This document shows positions 23,383 to 35,045 of a DNA stretch of 64,000 nt, one piece after another; positions within the stretch are counted from its first letter, which is position 1, and every line of letters begins with the position of its first letter. Below the pieces are notes generated by a model. That model searched no databases. It worked only from the letters and a program-made list of their open reading frames with translations, and was not told where the DNA came from. This DNA comes from Pestalotiopsis fici W106-1. Taxonomy: Eukaryota; Ascomycota; Sordariomycetes; Amphisphaeriales; Sporocadaceae. Where the stretch lies: positions 6,487,521-6,551,520 of the forward strand of contig NW_006917091.1 in the NCBI RefSeq assembly GCF_000516985.1. Reading direction: 5' to 3'. The position numbers were made by a program, and so were the translations under genes.

Positions 23383-24351
23383 GAGAGATGAGAAGAATGA
23401 AGAGAGGAGGCGGATATTCAAGGCAACGGGGTTTCGGAGTTTACCAGGGCAGGCGTTATTACGCTGCCGTACTTCTGACATGATATCGACGAATCGGAAT
23501 GATACCACCAAAGAACAACATGTGAAGCTTGTATGCGAAAAGTATGATGTGTTGTGTTTCTCATGGGCCCATATTACTATATCAGATTGCTTTCTTCGTG
23601 GCAATGTATCATTTCCGGTGAAATCATGATCGCTGCCAATACATATATGCAGAAGATTGGACATCACTCAGCTGGGCAGGCAACTCGTGATAGTGAAAGT
23701 CTATATGATATGGAATATCACGGCATACGTCATTGGAGCTAGTGGTTTAGTGCAGAGACCATGAATTTTAAGAAGAGCGAAGACGAATGCTCTTTTAGAT
23801 TTTGGCTTCAGTATAACGAAATAACAATAAGAAAAGACCCCTGCCTCGGGTAACTTTTTCACTGCCAGAGGCTGGACAGCTTCAAAGCTTATTATGAACA
23901 GCCACCCATGATAAAACTATTTTTTTTTTGGTGCAAGGCAGTTGGAGGTCAGGAAGGTGACAACGGAAATCCGAGACAAGAACAACAGCGGGCTGGCTTT
24001 TTCTTTGCTTGATCGTCGATTTTCTTCTTCTTCTCTTCGGATGCTTCCGCGCAACGGGCCGTATTCGCAGTGCATTGAAAAGAGGAAACCTCACATTGAT
24101 TCGCGTCGAGGAAGAGACCAAATGCTGCATCCTTGATTATCGCGTACTGCATTTCCTTGCTTCTTTTCTTCTTTTCTTGTTCTCGTCTTTCTTGACTTTT
24201 TCAGCTGTATGGTGGAGCCACATGTCTCAACGAGGGGATCCAGCGTTGCTGGGTCCAACGTTGCAAAAGTAGACGCGTAAAGTAGAGACACAAAAAAAAG
24301 CCTGCTTACCTACGCATCATGAGGGGGAGAAAATATATACATATGCATCCA

Positions 24352-24370
24352 TCAACTTAAATTAAGTTGA
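24352..24370. repeat. Perfect 19-base palindrome
   Basis: TCAACTTAA-A-TTAAGTTGA: two perfect 9-base arms around one base. It could bind a dimeric factor or fold as a short hairpin in RNA. It is intergenic, about 1.6 kb before the homeobox gene start. Confidence 0.7.
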
Positions 24371-24559
24371 GCAGGGGTAATATTCAGTTTTCTCTGTTTT
24401 AACGTTTATCATATTCTCGCAAAGGTCCAGAAAAAGACCAGCTCCGGAAATTCCACAAAAGCAAGAAGCCTGCAACTAGAGAAAAAGAGCGTGTGAGAGA
24501 GGCAATCATCTGCCCATGTTTCACTTTCTTCTGTCGCAGGGTTTTTCTGGGCCACTGCC

Positions 24560-24581
24560 TTTTTTTTTTTTTTTTTTTTTT
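24560..24581. repeat. Poly-T tract (22 T)
   Basis: A 22-base T run in the intergenic region. It is the longest homopolymer in the window and prone to length error in sequencing. Confidence 0.85.
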
Positions 24582-25894
24582 ATCCACCCACTGCTTCGCT
24601 GGCTGGGGGCCTTGCGTTGGCTTAAGCTCTGCGCTATTGGGAGAGACATGCAGTATTGTGTATGTGATGAAAGTAAACAATGGGCGGAGACAGAGGGGCG
24701 AAAACAGAGAGAGAAGGACGTCCATGAAAGTACTCGGATTGTCGCAATGGAGTAATACTAATCTGTGAAATGCTCATTTCCAATTGTCTGTCGCGACTGA
24801 AGTGAGAATGAGGCGTTTTGACGCAGGTTTCATTCATGAATATGATTGAATGTTGTTTTTTTGTTCGCCTCCAACTTCTTAGTGTTGGGAAATGATGATA
24901 GTATTACAGTCGGTAAAAGTTGTTTTGTTATGGTTTTTGTTATGAGCGGAACCAGCTAGATGTTGTTATGTTCTTCTGTTGCGAGAGTGACCCAAGTGAC
25001 CCATTTTGAAACTTGTTGTTTTTATCATTATTAGTAGCATTATTATTATGTACATACACTAGTGCCAATGTGCAAGAGAGACAGGCTTGAGAAAAGAAGT
25101 GCAGCAGGACATTTTAATTTGATCAATTGGGGGAAAGAGAAGCACCCGAGAAAAAGAATTTCGTGCCGTCACTTTGGTGATGGACGTCAACTAAAGAGAA
25201 AGCGCGACGTAGACGTGACTGTGGAGGGGCGGATTTTTGGTTTGTACACATACTTCCGAATACAGCAAGGACGCTGCCCACCGGCGCGCTGTGATAGGCC
25301 CATCTCGCGCAGTCAGGACGCGGGTGCCGGGGGATTGGCAGGGGTCCAGCGTGCTTCGGGGTTGGGTCCAGCAGCTAAAAATGAGCTGCTCTGAGCTTCT
25401 TTTCCCCTACACGCGACTTGGGGCTGGAAGGGATCTGGGAAAAGAGACGGGACTCCGCTGTCTGTCTCTCTACCGTAATAATATGTGATTTTGATGAATG
25501 AATTGAATTGATTGATTTGATTGACGCTTCTGTCCCGCGTTCCACCATTATTACTTGCCTACCTCCAATCCCAGCACGTACATACATATTACATACATCT
25601 TCAACACCAACCTCACGTCTTTTCTTCCACTTCCCTCGTCTCCGTCATTCCTCGTCACTCGTCCCCCTCTTCTACAGTCTGGCCAAGAAACACGCCGCGT
25701 GCAATACTTGCTTGACTACCTAGACAGACTGTGTCGACCTTCTCTCTCTTGCTCACTTGTTCTCGACGTCACAACGAGAATCCTTCTGCTGTACGACAAC
25801 AAAAACAACAACAATAATCATAATAACAAAACACAGGACACCTAGGGACACTTCATTCGTTTCTAACTCGTCCCTCGCAACCCCCCACCGAGTG

Positions 25895-25909
25895 ATGCAT
25901 CTACTATAA
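25895..25909 (+). promoter_or_regulatory. Minimal uORF before the homeobox gene
   Basis: ATG, three sense codons and TAA, ending 21 bases before the main ATG at 25931. It will lie in the leader of almost any transcript of the gene, so it may limit main-frame initiation. Confidence 0.5.
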
Positions 25910-25930
25910 CGGTCGTTCGCCTCGAAAATC

Positions 25931-28090
25931 ATGTCCTCCCACGTCCCCTCGCCGACCTCTTCTCCAGCCTCGGCTGTACAAGACTCCTCCCTGCTCAGCC
26001 AGGAGAGCATCTTCCGGAGCTCGCAGACCAGCAACCCCGACTCCTCCAGTCTTTCCCTCGAGTCCTCCTTCCAGCTCGACACCAGCTATACCTCCCAGTA
26101 CGAAGAGAGTCAGAAGCATCCCAAGGGAAAGAGGAAGAGAACCACGTAAGGATTGCCCCGCCAGGCGGTCTCTGCACTTGAATTGGTACTCACAGCATCT
26201 CTTCTACAGCACCCAAGACAAGGCAATTCTCGAGGCCGCGTATAATGCCAACCCAAAGCCCGATAAGGCGGCGCGTCTGGACTTGGTAAAACGCGTTAGT
26301 CTTAACGAGAAGGAAGTTCAGGTCAGTCTACATTCTCGCAGCTTGGTCTCTGATGCAGGCCAATTGGATACCAGACCAGTTTCTAACATGATACCGTTCT
26401 CAATTACAGATATGGTTCCAAAACCGCCGCCAGAATGACCGCCGGAAATCACGTCCGCTGTCACCACAGGAGATTGCCCAGCTCAGGTTTGGCGGCAGCT
26501 TGCACATGCTGTCATCAGATAACCCGTCTTTTAGTGCTGCCGAGGCAATAGACGCGGTTGAGGCGACGCGCTCCGCCGACGTGGCCCAACATTCTCCTTT
26601 ACCGGCATATGCCGCCTCCCAGGAGTGGCCCCGGGGCTCCCTCGGCGATATTGTTGCCGCTGCCGAATCATCGAGGCAAGATAGACGGCATTCTGAGCCG
26701 GGCTCAACCAGGTTGTCTTTGCCGTCTTCGCAAAATGACCGTGTTGCCAGCGAAGGCTCAGCATTGTCTCAATCTCTGCCTGGTCGTGTCGGTTATCTAT
26801 CCAACCGATGGCACACGAATGAGCCCTTCTCTGCCCCTTCAAGTGTAGAAAGATCGAGGCATGAGCCCTTGAGGTATGTTTCATGGTGATTGCCTCTTCC
26901 CCGGCTTTTCACTGACAAGATATAGACTCGAGAGCCTTATTGGAACGGGAAATTCGGAAGCAAATGACTCACCACGCTCAACCTTGTCTCAGTCCTTGCC
27001 TCGACCGTCAAAACCATCATCACAATTCCGAATCTCGCTTTCACTGGAGGGCAAGGCCGAGATTGTGGATTCGCTGCAATCGCCACCTCGGGAGATTCAA
27101 TCTTCGTCGATGATCTCAGCTACTCTCCCGCCTGTTCGTGCGCCACGGATCCTGCAGCGAAGTAAAAGCGCATTGGCTGGCATCACTCTTCCACCCATCT
27201 CGGCCCTCACAGCAAACTTGCCTCCACAATTACCAAGGGGCCGCTCGCGAGATGTATCAGCTTGGGAATCCTGCTGTGATGCCGACACCCGTGATGAGCT
27301 AACCAAACTTGCCGAGAACGAGTCGTCGGGCTCGGCTGTTGCGGCCATCTCTCTCTTGCGGTCAAGCAGTCAGACTAGCAGTCTTGCCAACCTGGTTCAT
27401 GGACACATGCCAGGCCATGGTAATGCGCCAAAGCCGAGCAGTGCCAAGAGGAACGCAACACCATTGGGCCGACGCGATTTGAACAACAAGAAGCCCAAGC
27501 TCGCACGATCCAGCAGCAGCGTGGCAAGATTACAGAGCATTGCCAACGCCGCTGCTCTCGAGAGACCCCAGCGTGCATTTGACGAGTATGAGCCTGCCAA
27601 CAAATATGGTAAAGCAAGTCTAGTAGAAGTCTTATCGCCCTCAGGGGACTCGGACAAGGAGAACTGGAGCCCAGGCAAGGATGCAAACTCGATGGGTCGA
27701 CGCCGGCCACTCCCGCGTATAACTGCTGAAGCCATGTCTACTATAAATAAGGGCACGAACCCACGACGTCCTGGACCCCGTTTGTTGGACCACTCGATTA
27801 GCATGGGCAGCCCCAAGCGAATGTTCCTCGGTGGACGCTCGAATACAGCACCAGCACCACGATTGAGAGGCGGTAAGGGTTCCGAACGATCGTTGGTGAT
27901 CTTTGAGGACGGCGGCTCCGATGCGGCGGAAAATGACGAGAGCGAAGACGAAGGGGGCTCGGCAAAGAAGTCGCGGAGAAGCAACGACGAGGTTGAGAGA
28001 TTCATGCGCGGCGAGGTGAGCCCAAGCAAAAAGGGTGACGTGGATTGTGTTGCTGGATTGTTGGCCCTCAGTCAAGGCAACTGGCGATGA
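25931..28090 (+). CDS. Homeobox transcription factor (Yox1/Yhp1-like)
   Basis: Four exons, 25931-26145, 26210-26321, 26410-26873 and 26926-28090, join in phase to 651 residues. The homeodomain spans about 66-125: basic arm KGKRKRTT, helices around DKAILEAAYN and ARLDLVKRVSL, and recognition helix IWFQNRRQNDRRK. The second intron splits VQ/IWFQ, a common intron site in homeobox genes. The rest is long, Ser/Pro-rich and disordered. It contains SP and SPxK sites, a basic patch KRNATPLGRRDLNNKKPK suited to nuclear import, and an acidic segment EDGGSDAAENDESEDEGG near the C-terminus. In yeast, Yox1/Yhp1 repress M/G1 genes; filamentous homologues affect conidiation and growth. The paralogue cannot be assigned by eye. 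Confidence 0.9.
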
Positions 28091-29021
28091 GGATTCCATT
28101 GACACCAAGGGAGATTAATTTTGTCGAGCGAAATGCGCGTTGCTCCCTAGTTTATGGTGTTGGTGTGTTGAATGTCATTGAAAGCATTCAAAGTCATGCA
28201 AGGTTGCATGTTGCTGATCAGTGGGACATTCTTTGGTCTTGCATGTTTTTATCACTCAAAAAGCCGGAAAGCGAATCTTTGTTGGAATATGGATCATTTG
28301 GTTTACTTGGGAGGGAAACTTTCAGAGGCTACGAAACCACTTTTCTTGTGCTATATATACCTCTCATCGTTGCGTGCGTTCTTGGGGGATGGATGGCAAG
28401 GGACATGATAAGAGAGCAGGGAGTGCGTGGGTGTATACTTGCACGCTCTATCCTGGGCTGTCTTTGTAAAAGTGGAGGAAATACATGACGATTAAGAACA
28501 GAAATGATTCATGAATTCTCACACACGTTGATGCATACATTTGTTCTACATGAGCGACACTGGCTTACGGATTTGATTCTGAAACGACCGTGATTATTGA
28601 CCCAAAGTAGGTATTCCTATCTGATCGAAGTGTTGTGCAGAGACTTGTGAGGCGATCTTGTTCATTTCAGTTGTAATGAATGATTGTTAAACAAAACCTT
28701 GACTATCCCAAATTTCAAATCGCTCGAGTTTATGTAAAAGTAATGTGAAATAAAAAGCGAACGTCGAGCCTTGTAATCTCATAATTTCTTCTTCTCATCA
28801 TTGATAGCTTGTGGCGGGGCCGATGATTTGTTTCTAGGTCTAGGTTGATGTGTATTTAATCTATTGCCCTCGACACATTTGCTGATAATCGGGGCAAATA
28901 TGGCCCGTCAGAGAGGGTCAGTACTGTAAGGGTATCGAATGCGTATGTGTGAGATGTCTCGTCTCGTCTTCTCTCGTCTTGTGTGTCTGACCCAGTTCTG
29001 TATCATCTTTCCTCCTTCTTC
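28091..29021. other. Convergent intergenic region
   Basis: 931 bases lie between the homeobox and NAD kinase stop codons. It presumably holds both 3' UTRs. I see no gene or repeat. Confidence 0.6.
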
Positions 29022-30995
29022 TTACATGCCGAGGAGACTCATCTGTCTCCTGAGGGGACTCGCGCTGATGCTACCCTCCTCGCTGGCGTAGCAGGCCGAG
29101 TCCGTGTCAATATCCCACTCGGGTTCCTCCTCCTCCTTGGCGGCACCAGCGTGGCCGTTCTTGTTGTTCTCGAATCCTTTTTGCATGGCAGCCCGCGTGT
29201 TCCACTGCAGCGTCCGCGACACGCTGTCGAACCATTCAGTCCCCGTGGCCATGACGGTGGGGAAGGGGTACTGCGACGCCGTGATGGTGACGTGGTCACC
29301 CTGCTTCAGCTCGACACGGCCCTTGCCGTCAAAGGCGCAGTAGGCCGTGGCGCGGGAGTTGCGAGGGATAGACACACGTAGCAGCATGGTGTCACTGAGG
29401 ACCATGGGCCGGAAGGAGAGGGTATGAGGGCAGATGGGCGTCAAGAGAATGGCCGGAAGGTCGGGATGCACGAGCGAGCCACCGGCGGAAAGTGAGTATG
29501 CAGTTGAGCCGGTCGGCGTAGAGAAGATGCATCCGTCTGCCTGTACGACGGTCAAGAGCTCATTGTCTCCGTACAGCTCCAGGTTTGAGACGTAAGGGGA
29601 AGGGCCGCGGTCAATGACAAGCTCGTTGAGAACCTCGAATTGCTCGCCTTCCTCCACTTCGTTGCCTGATGCACCATCCCGATAGACGGTGCATGTGAAA
29701 CGCATACGAAGGTTGACGCGCATGCCTTCATCGCCCATGATGCGATTCAGGTGATGCTTGTACTTTTCAAACTCGAAGCTCGTCAAGAATCCCAAGCTGC
29801 CCAGGCTAAAGGACAGGACGGGCGGCACGATCCTCTGGAACAGCCATGATGTGAACAAAACTGTGCCATCACCGCCAAGGGTGAGCACGAGATCAAACTT
29901 CTCTGGTTGGCTCCAGCAAAGATCCGGGGACCAATAGCGGAGTTTTGAGCTGAAGCGTGGATCATCCTCGACGATGCTGGCGGCGCCAAAACGCTTAGAG
30001 TTCCGCAGCTTAGCGTCGACGTAAACGTTAACGCCAATGTCAGATCCGTAGCGTGGCGTCCTTAGCAACCACATAGTCAATTCTCTTGTGAGGAAGACTA
30101 ATTCATTGTCGCGGGCTTTGGTCACAATCATAACATTGCGCACAGCGCGCCGGATAGGTCTGCGCTGCAGCTGCTTTGAGACCTCGCGCACACCCGTGGC
30201 TGTCTGAACCAGCCGGGAATGCGACATCCAATCGTCATTCTTGATCTCCTCCAAGACTTTGTCGATATCCACGGCATCCTCGAAGCGTTGGTGGTAAAAG
30301 CAAGGCGACTGCAGGGCAGGAAAAGCCGTTGTGGGCGTGTTGCGATTAGCGAGCTCATTCAGCGCGTCGGCCAGCCGCTGCGACGAAGAGGATGAGGGGC
30401 GGGCCTCGGCGCCTGAGTGTGCGGACAACATGCCGGGCAAGGACAAGGCTTCAGGTTTGTTGTTGCGAGCAACGGAAGCCAAAGCTTTCATAATAGTCTG
30501 GCGTGGAATGGACTCAATGGACAAGGCGCTCTTGCGATGTCCACGCATAGAAGTAGGAACCGGATCGGGGACCGGATCGCCGGCAACGGAGATTGGGCTG
30601 GACAGGCCTAAAGCAGATGGCCCAGGCAGGACGCCGTCCCGCTCGGCATTGCTGATGTTGTGATTCAGAGGCGGATCAATCGGGTAGAAGGGGGTAATTT
30701 GTGAGGATGCAAAAGTGGAGGGGGAGTTGTTGTTGTCGGGAAGGGACTGAGGTGGGAATCCGGGCGGACATTCTGAAGTAGTAATAGCAGCAGTGGTGGT
30801 ATTGGTGGTAGTGGATGCCGATTTATTATTGGTACCATCAGTGGTATCAGTAGCAATGTCGGACTTGAACGTTGCCCCGCCGGCGGTCAGATTGCTGCTT
30901 TGGCTGGTTCCAGCAGTGCTAGGCGAGCTGGTTGTGGTGCCTGTGCTGAGGGCTGGGTGGATCGCTGTAGGCGATGTGACTGCTAATCCCGCCAT
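29022..30995 (-). CDS. NAD kinase (ATP-NAD kinase, Utr1-like)
   Basis: A single exon of 657 residues. The enzyme phosphorylates NAD to NADP. The kinase domain covers about 285-590. It has the GGDGT loop at 374-378 (FDLVLTLGGDGTVLFTSWLF), the substrate block FSLGSLGFLTSFEF, the conserved VQADGCIFSTPTGSTAYSLSAGGSLVHP, and PICPHTLSFRPMVL. The first 230 residues are low-complexity (Thr/Ser/Asn-rich) without a mitochondrial presequence, so the cytosolic Utr1/Yef1 type is more likely than Pos5. The C-terminus is acidic (EEEEPEWDIDTDSA) and ends in a Ser/Arg segment. The ATG at 30995 is the natural start. It converges on the homeobox gene. Confidence 0.95.
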   Translation of the reverse strand: MAGLAVTSPTAIHPALSTGTTTSSPSTAGTSQSSNLTAGGATFKSDIATDTTDGTNNKSASTTTNTTTAAITTSECPPGFPPQSLPDNNNSPSTFASSQITPFYPIDPPLNHNISNAERDGVLPGPSALGLSSPISVAGDPVPDPVPTSMRGHRKSALSIESIPRQTIMKALASVARNNKPEALSLPGMLSAHSGAEARPSSSSSQRLADALNELANRNTPTTAFPALQSPCFYHQRFEDAVDIDKVLEEIKNDDWMSHSRLVQTATGVREVSKQLQRRPIRRAVRNVMIVTKARDNELVFLTRELTMWLLRTPRYGSDIGVNVYVDAKLRNSKRFGAASIVEDDPRFSSKLRYWSPDLCWSQPEKFDLVLTLGGDGTVLFTSWLFQRIVPPVLSFSLGSLGFLTSFEFEKYKHHLNRIMGDEGMRVNLRMRFTCTVYRDGASGNEVEEGEQFEVLNELVIDRGPSPYVSNLELYGDNELLTVVQADGCIFSTPTGSTAYSLSAGGSLVHPDLPAILLTPICPHTLSFRPMVLSDTMLLRVSIPRNSRATAYCAFDGKGRVELKQGDHVTITASQYPFPTVMATGTEWFDSVSRTLQWNTRAAMQKGFENNKNGHAGAAKEEEEPEWDIDTDSACYASEEGSISASPLRRQMSLLGM

Positions 30996-33584
30996 TTTTG
31001 TCCGAGGCTAGGTTGTGCTTGTGGTGCGCTGAAGTGAGATTGACAAGGAGATAAGCTTCGAAAACCCCGGCCGAAACTTGATGCAACCTTGGGTTCGTCG
31101 TACTGCAGGCGTGGTTCTGAAATAGAACTGGACTTTTACCGATCTGTCGATCCTGCTGACTGCAGTTCTCCGAAGAAGGTTACCTGGAGTTTAACCTAGC
31201 AGGATTCCGGGAGGTGTGAGGTAAAATGTGTGGTGTACTCCTTGTGGCTAGCCCAAAGGTAGTGCAAAACCTATGTTCCCTTCTCCGAGCCTCTCTGACA
31301 CGGAGAATACAAACAAGGAGAGCGAGATGATTCGCTTGAGTTGGAGATGCGCGGCTGAAGGAAACCTTTACACAGCCTAAGAATATCGAATGTCTGGAAA
31401 GTCCCGAACACTATAGCCTGTGTCAGTCACCAATATCGCCCGAGTTCTGACTGGCAAGCTGCTTCCAGCCAATGGCGAGTGCAGCCAGACATGTGATTGT
31501 CTTGGGCAAATCGATTGGAAGCCAATGTGCTTCTTCCCGTGATGGAGCTAGACTTACACAACTGTCGCAAGCTCAATATGGTTGGACAAAGAATGTGATA
31601 TGATTTCGTCAGCCCTGCTGCAGCGTAACCTTGGTTGTTGGATAGTTGTGTGGCTCGAGGAAAGGTGATTATGGTTGCTGACGCTGCAGATTTCGAGAAA
31701 GAAAAAATGGCAGTCGAAGGGGTATCTTGAATACGAATGCGAATGTTGCTAATGAAAATAACGAATCGTCTATGTAAATGTATAGTCTTTCTTCTCTGCA
31801 CACAATGCTTGTTGCTGCGCAAATCTATCGGTAAAAAGGCCGCGAAAGTCGATCTAGAATGCTCAAGATCCGCGGAACGAAAGATAACTCGTCTGGGGTC
31901 GACGTCGGTTGGAGGTTGATGAAAAGCAAGTTCAGGTTTGATAGTAATCCAGAAAAAAATTAAAATAAGATTGTAAAATCCGAAAAAATGCTATCAAAGC
32001 TGTCGGGCGTATGCCAAGGAATAGGTTCCGAGGAGCACAAAGGACTGAAACTTGGGGATTGATATTGTGAAAGAAAGAAGAACCAAACAGAAGAGGCAAA
32101 GACGGTTGACTAGGTAATTGCGAGAACTACCAGAGCTCTGCTTCGCTGCTTGCGCATCCGCGGGTTGGGGAGGGTGGTATATGACGACGGTTGGGTCTAC
32201 AAGACTAACGAGAGAAGGGGAAACAGCTAGACAGACGGGCACGACTCGAGCATCTTATCATCTTTGAAGCTCGAGAGGCAGAAGATGGAACAGTCTGGTG
32301 GACATCGTATCTGTGGACGGACGGAACCCCATACTCATCCTTTGCCGCTATCCGTGCTAGAGTGGCAGCTTAGTGGGGACATCCCGGGACTGTGGTCTCG
32401 CAATTGCTTCTCGACTTCTCCTGCCACTCATTCCCTGCATAATGTAAGATAGACGTGGGCGCAGACCCGTCAACGAGGGGGGTTCGTCAGTAGCATCGGT
32501 CTCAACTCCCGCCGTCCTGGACAGGGGACATGCACAAGCGAGAATCACCATGATCAAGGCTGCTGGCAAGCTGGATGCGTGGCATGTCGTCTCAAGTCCG
32601 CTTGTTGTACGAAAGGATCCACCTCATGTTATCCCGCCAAGACCTTTTAGTTTCGCATTTCGAGCCTCCTTGAGCCTCCTTGAAAAAAGGGCCCACTTTC
32701 TCAGGGCGCACATCTCGCATAATTCGCTGGTGTTTGAAGCCTTCGTTTTCAGAACGAATGGAATTTCTGTATTAAGTCTCCCGCAAAGGCGCTGTCCTGG
32801 TGGTCATCACACATATCCGGCGGGTATTCTGCTGATTCTAGTCGGTGTTTCTTGAGAAATCCCTGAGCCTATAGCTGCCAAGCTGCTATCGAAAAGCCAT
32901 CATCTGGCCATCTAGGGTTCGCGCTGATATTGAGCTTCAACTGGCTCAAATCATGGGTATGCGGCACACCCTAGCAGTATCATGACTTATTCTCGCCTTT
33001 TGCTTCCCCATGAATTTCCAGTCGTCTTGTCCCCATATCTGTTGTTTTCGTGTCGTCTTCTTTGTCCGAACAGAGCTGGCCTTCTGCTTGCGCTTGGCTC
33101 CCACTTCAATAAGTGGTCAAAGGTGAAACACCACCCTATCCACAAGGGCAAACTCAAACGCATGCTTTGTGGCAAGAGCCGCTTCGACTGTACTAATCCA
33201 CCAAAAGGCATGGTCGTTATCTGCGCTGTAGCCAATCGCCAGATTCGCGGTCGACTCATGATCGTAATGCCCATCATGATAGGCGCAACTTGTCGAAACA
33301 TGTTGTGTTGGCACATGAGATCGCCGCAAGCACGCATGAAAGGATTGCCGCGATCTTCTCACGCCACCAAACCACAAGAAGCACCCAAAATAGCTGCATG
33401 CCACGTTCCTTGGGTCGAGATGCAGTTGTTTTGTACCAGTCCACTTTTGTGCATCAACTTTGTTCCCTGCTGACACCAAACCGCTTTGAGCTGACCGCAA
33501 CTACGACGAGGCAAATCTCAGAAGTGTTGCGCAATGCTGGCGGATACTCAACGGAAGCAAAATCCGGAGAGTCAGATATTAATG
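30996..33584. other. Gene-free region between NAD kinase and RRP46
   Basis: 2.6 kb. The first kilobase is the NAD kinase promoter and leader side. Between 32.9 and 33.5 kb, overlapping frames of 115-163 codons exist on both strands, but none shows a domain, and mutual overlap suggests a GC-balanced non-coding stretch. No tRNA-like B box was found. Confidence 0.5.
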
Positions 33585-34468
33585 CTACTTCCAGTGCAGG
33601 TCGGACGCGATCTGTGCTTCCATTGTTGATCGCGTAAACCCCTTGAGGTCCGCACCAGCACCAGCACCAGCATCATTGTTCATGTCCACGTCTTCCGACT
33701 GAGACTGTACGCAGCATTGTTGTCTCGCAGCTTCGAAGGCTCCAGACCACTCTTCAAAAGTGAATTCGCCCTCGCTCTCGCTCAATACAAGCTCGTCATG
33801 GGACGTGTAGACAAATACATGGAGTGACTTGGATAGTTCAATTTCCCGAGCTGTGGGGTTGGCAATAGTTGTACTGTCTCCGTTGTCCGACATGACTGCT
33901 AAGGTGGCAGATGTCAAGGTTGCCGTCAAAGGAATGGCGGCTGATAGCAGGGTCAAAACAGAGGTTTGTATCAAGGCCGGAAGAATAGGCAAGTTCTAAC
34001 AACCACATTTAGTACAATCATGTGTATGACAACCGAGATTGGAGGGAAGTAACCTACTGTGCTTGCTTGGGTGACCTTGGTATTGACATACTCATTTTCC
34101 GGGGCTACAATGACCTGTAGGGTAATTTGAATGAGTGTCCTGGGAAAGTTGCCAATGAGAATAATCTGGCGTAGTGTGGACTGCAGCAGAGATTCTAGAT
34201 GGCGTTCTCTTGTTCCTATATATCAAGACGCGGTCAGTCTTGGATTACAGAGCCAAGGGTGTCATGCCATGATCGTACCTCCAACCCCTGCAGCTGGTCG
34301 TACGATAACGTCGACGACGGCCTCCTCAGGCAGTTCATCCCTTCTTTGCACCTCTATCGGACCATTGACAGCACCAGTGACGGTATAGCCAGCGTAAGAA
34401 AAGGTTGCTGAGCCGTCTGCGCTCTGCAGATGCGACAGAATTGCTGCTGGCTCATGGGTGGCTGCCAT
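33585..34468 (-). CDS. rrp46: Exosome core subunit Rrp46 (RNase PH fold)
   Basis: Exons 34468-34279, 34215-34058 and 33995-33585 (introns of 63 and 62 bp) give 252 residues. The spliced protein reads through the RNase PH family: SADGSATFSYAGYTVTGAVN, then GPIEVQRRDELPEEA with VDVIVRPAAGVGGTRERHLE, then TLRQIILIGNFPRTLIQITLQ, then NLPILPALIQTSVLTLLSAAIPL. Rrp46 is one of six RNase PH-like ring proteins of the nuclear/cytoplasmic RNA exosome; in eukaryotes the ring is catalytically inactive and channels RNA to Rrp44. The C-terminus (DMNNDAGAGAGADLKGF) is a small disordered extension. It is divergent from the PP2A activator gene. Confidence 0.93.
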
Positions 34469-35045
34469 TTTCAGGAGCGACCAGGTGATGGTTCTGTTGC
34501 ACTAGAAGAAGAAGGAAGATTTGCTGAAATTTTTCAAGTCCTCGCGGGTAGCCCTGAGGTGAGGAAAAGGCTGGACGGAAACGACAAACACTCGATTCTG
34601 TGCAATGGTTTGGTGAAGTTGCAAGGCCAAGCCCAATTAAAAGTTTGTGCCCCACAGCTGCAATCGCCCACTCCCCTCACTTAGCGTAAAAATGCAGGCA
34701 CCTAAGCACCGGGGCCATTGTCAAATGTTACATATCCAAAATCGCGGGGCAATTCCTCACCTCCGTCTTCTACTTTGGTGGCGTGCATCGGATTTTCAAC
34801 CGCAAGCTCCGTGCTACGGTACTTGCTTACCACATCTTCATTGTTGAATGCTTGATTTCTTTGACGGAACCTTCTAGGTGCATATCAACTTCTAATTCTT
34901 TTCAACTGCCACTTCTTGACACAACAACCCCTTGCAAGGCCATCCCTTGACGACCCCAGAGCGACACTTCGTCTCTCAAAGCAAGCACGACTACTGTCCA
35001 AATTCATTACCGTCTTCGTAAAGCTCCCTCAAAGCAGAACTCATC
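34469..35045. promoter_or_regulatory. Shared divergent promoter, RRP46 / PP2A activator
   Basis: 577 bases lie between opposed start codons. The part next to 35046 is C/T-rich, as in fungal leaders. No defined binding site is claimed. Confidence 0.55.

Larger units (their letters stand above)
23383..25930. other. Intergenic region between COG6 and the homeobox gene
   Basis: About 2.5 kb with no recognisable gene. The 3' part is the likely promoter and leader of the homeobox gene: a pyrimidine-rich stretch (about 25590-25770) followed by a CAA/AAC-rich unstructured segment (25790-25840) close to the ATG. A 19-base palindrome and a poly-T tract are listed separately. Confidence 0.6.

Noticed and set aside
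27397..28108. Minus-strand frames of 155-210 codons
   Set aside because: Antisense to the last exon of the homeobox gene, with no recognisable protein.
32982..33500. Frames of 115-163 codons on both strands
   Set aside because: They overlap each other, have no domain or signal peptide, and are not joined by convincing splice sites to neighbours.
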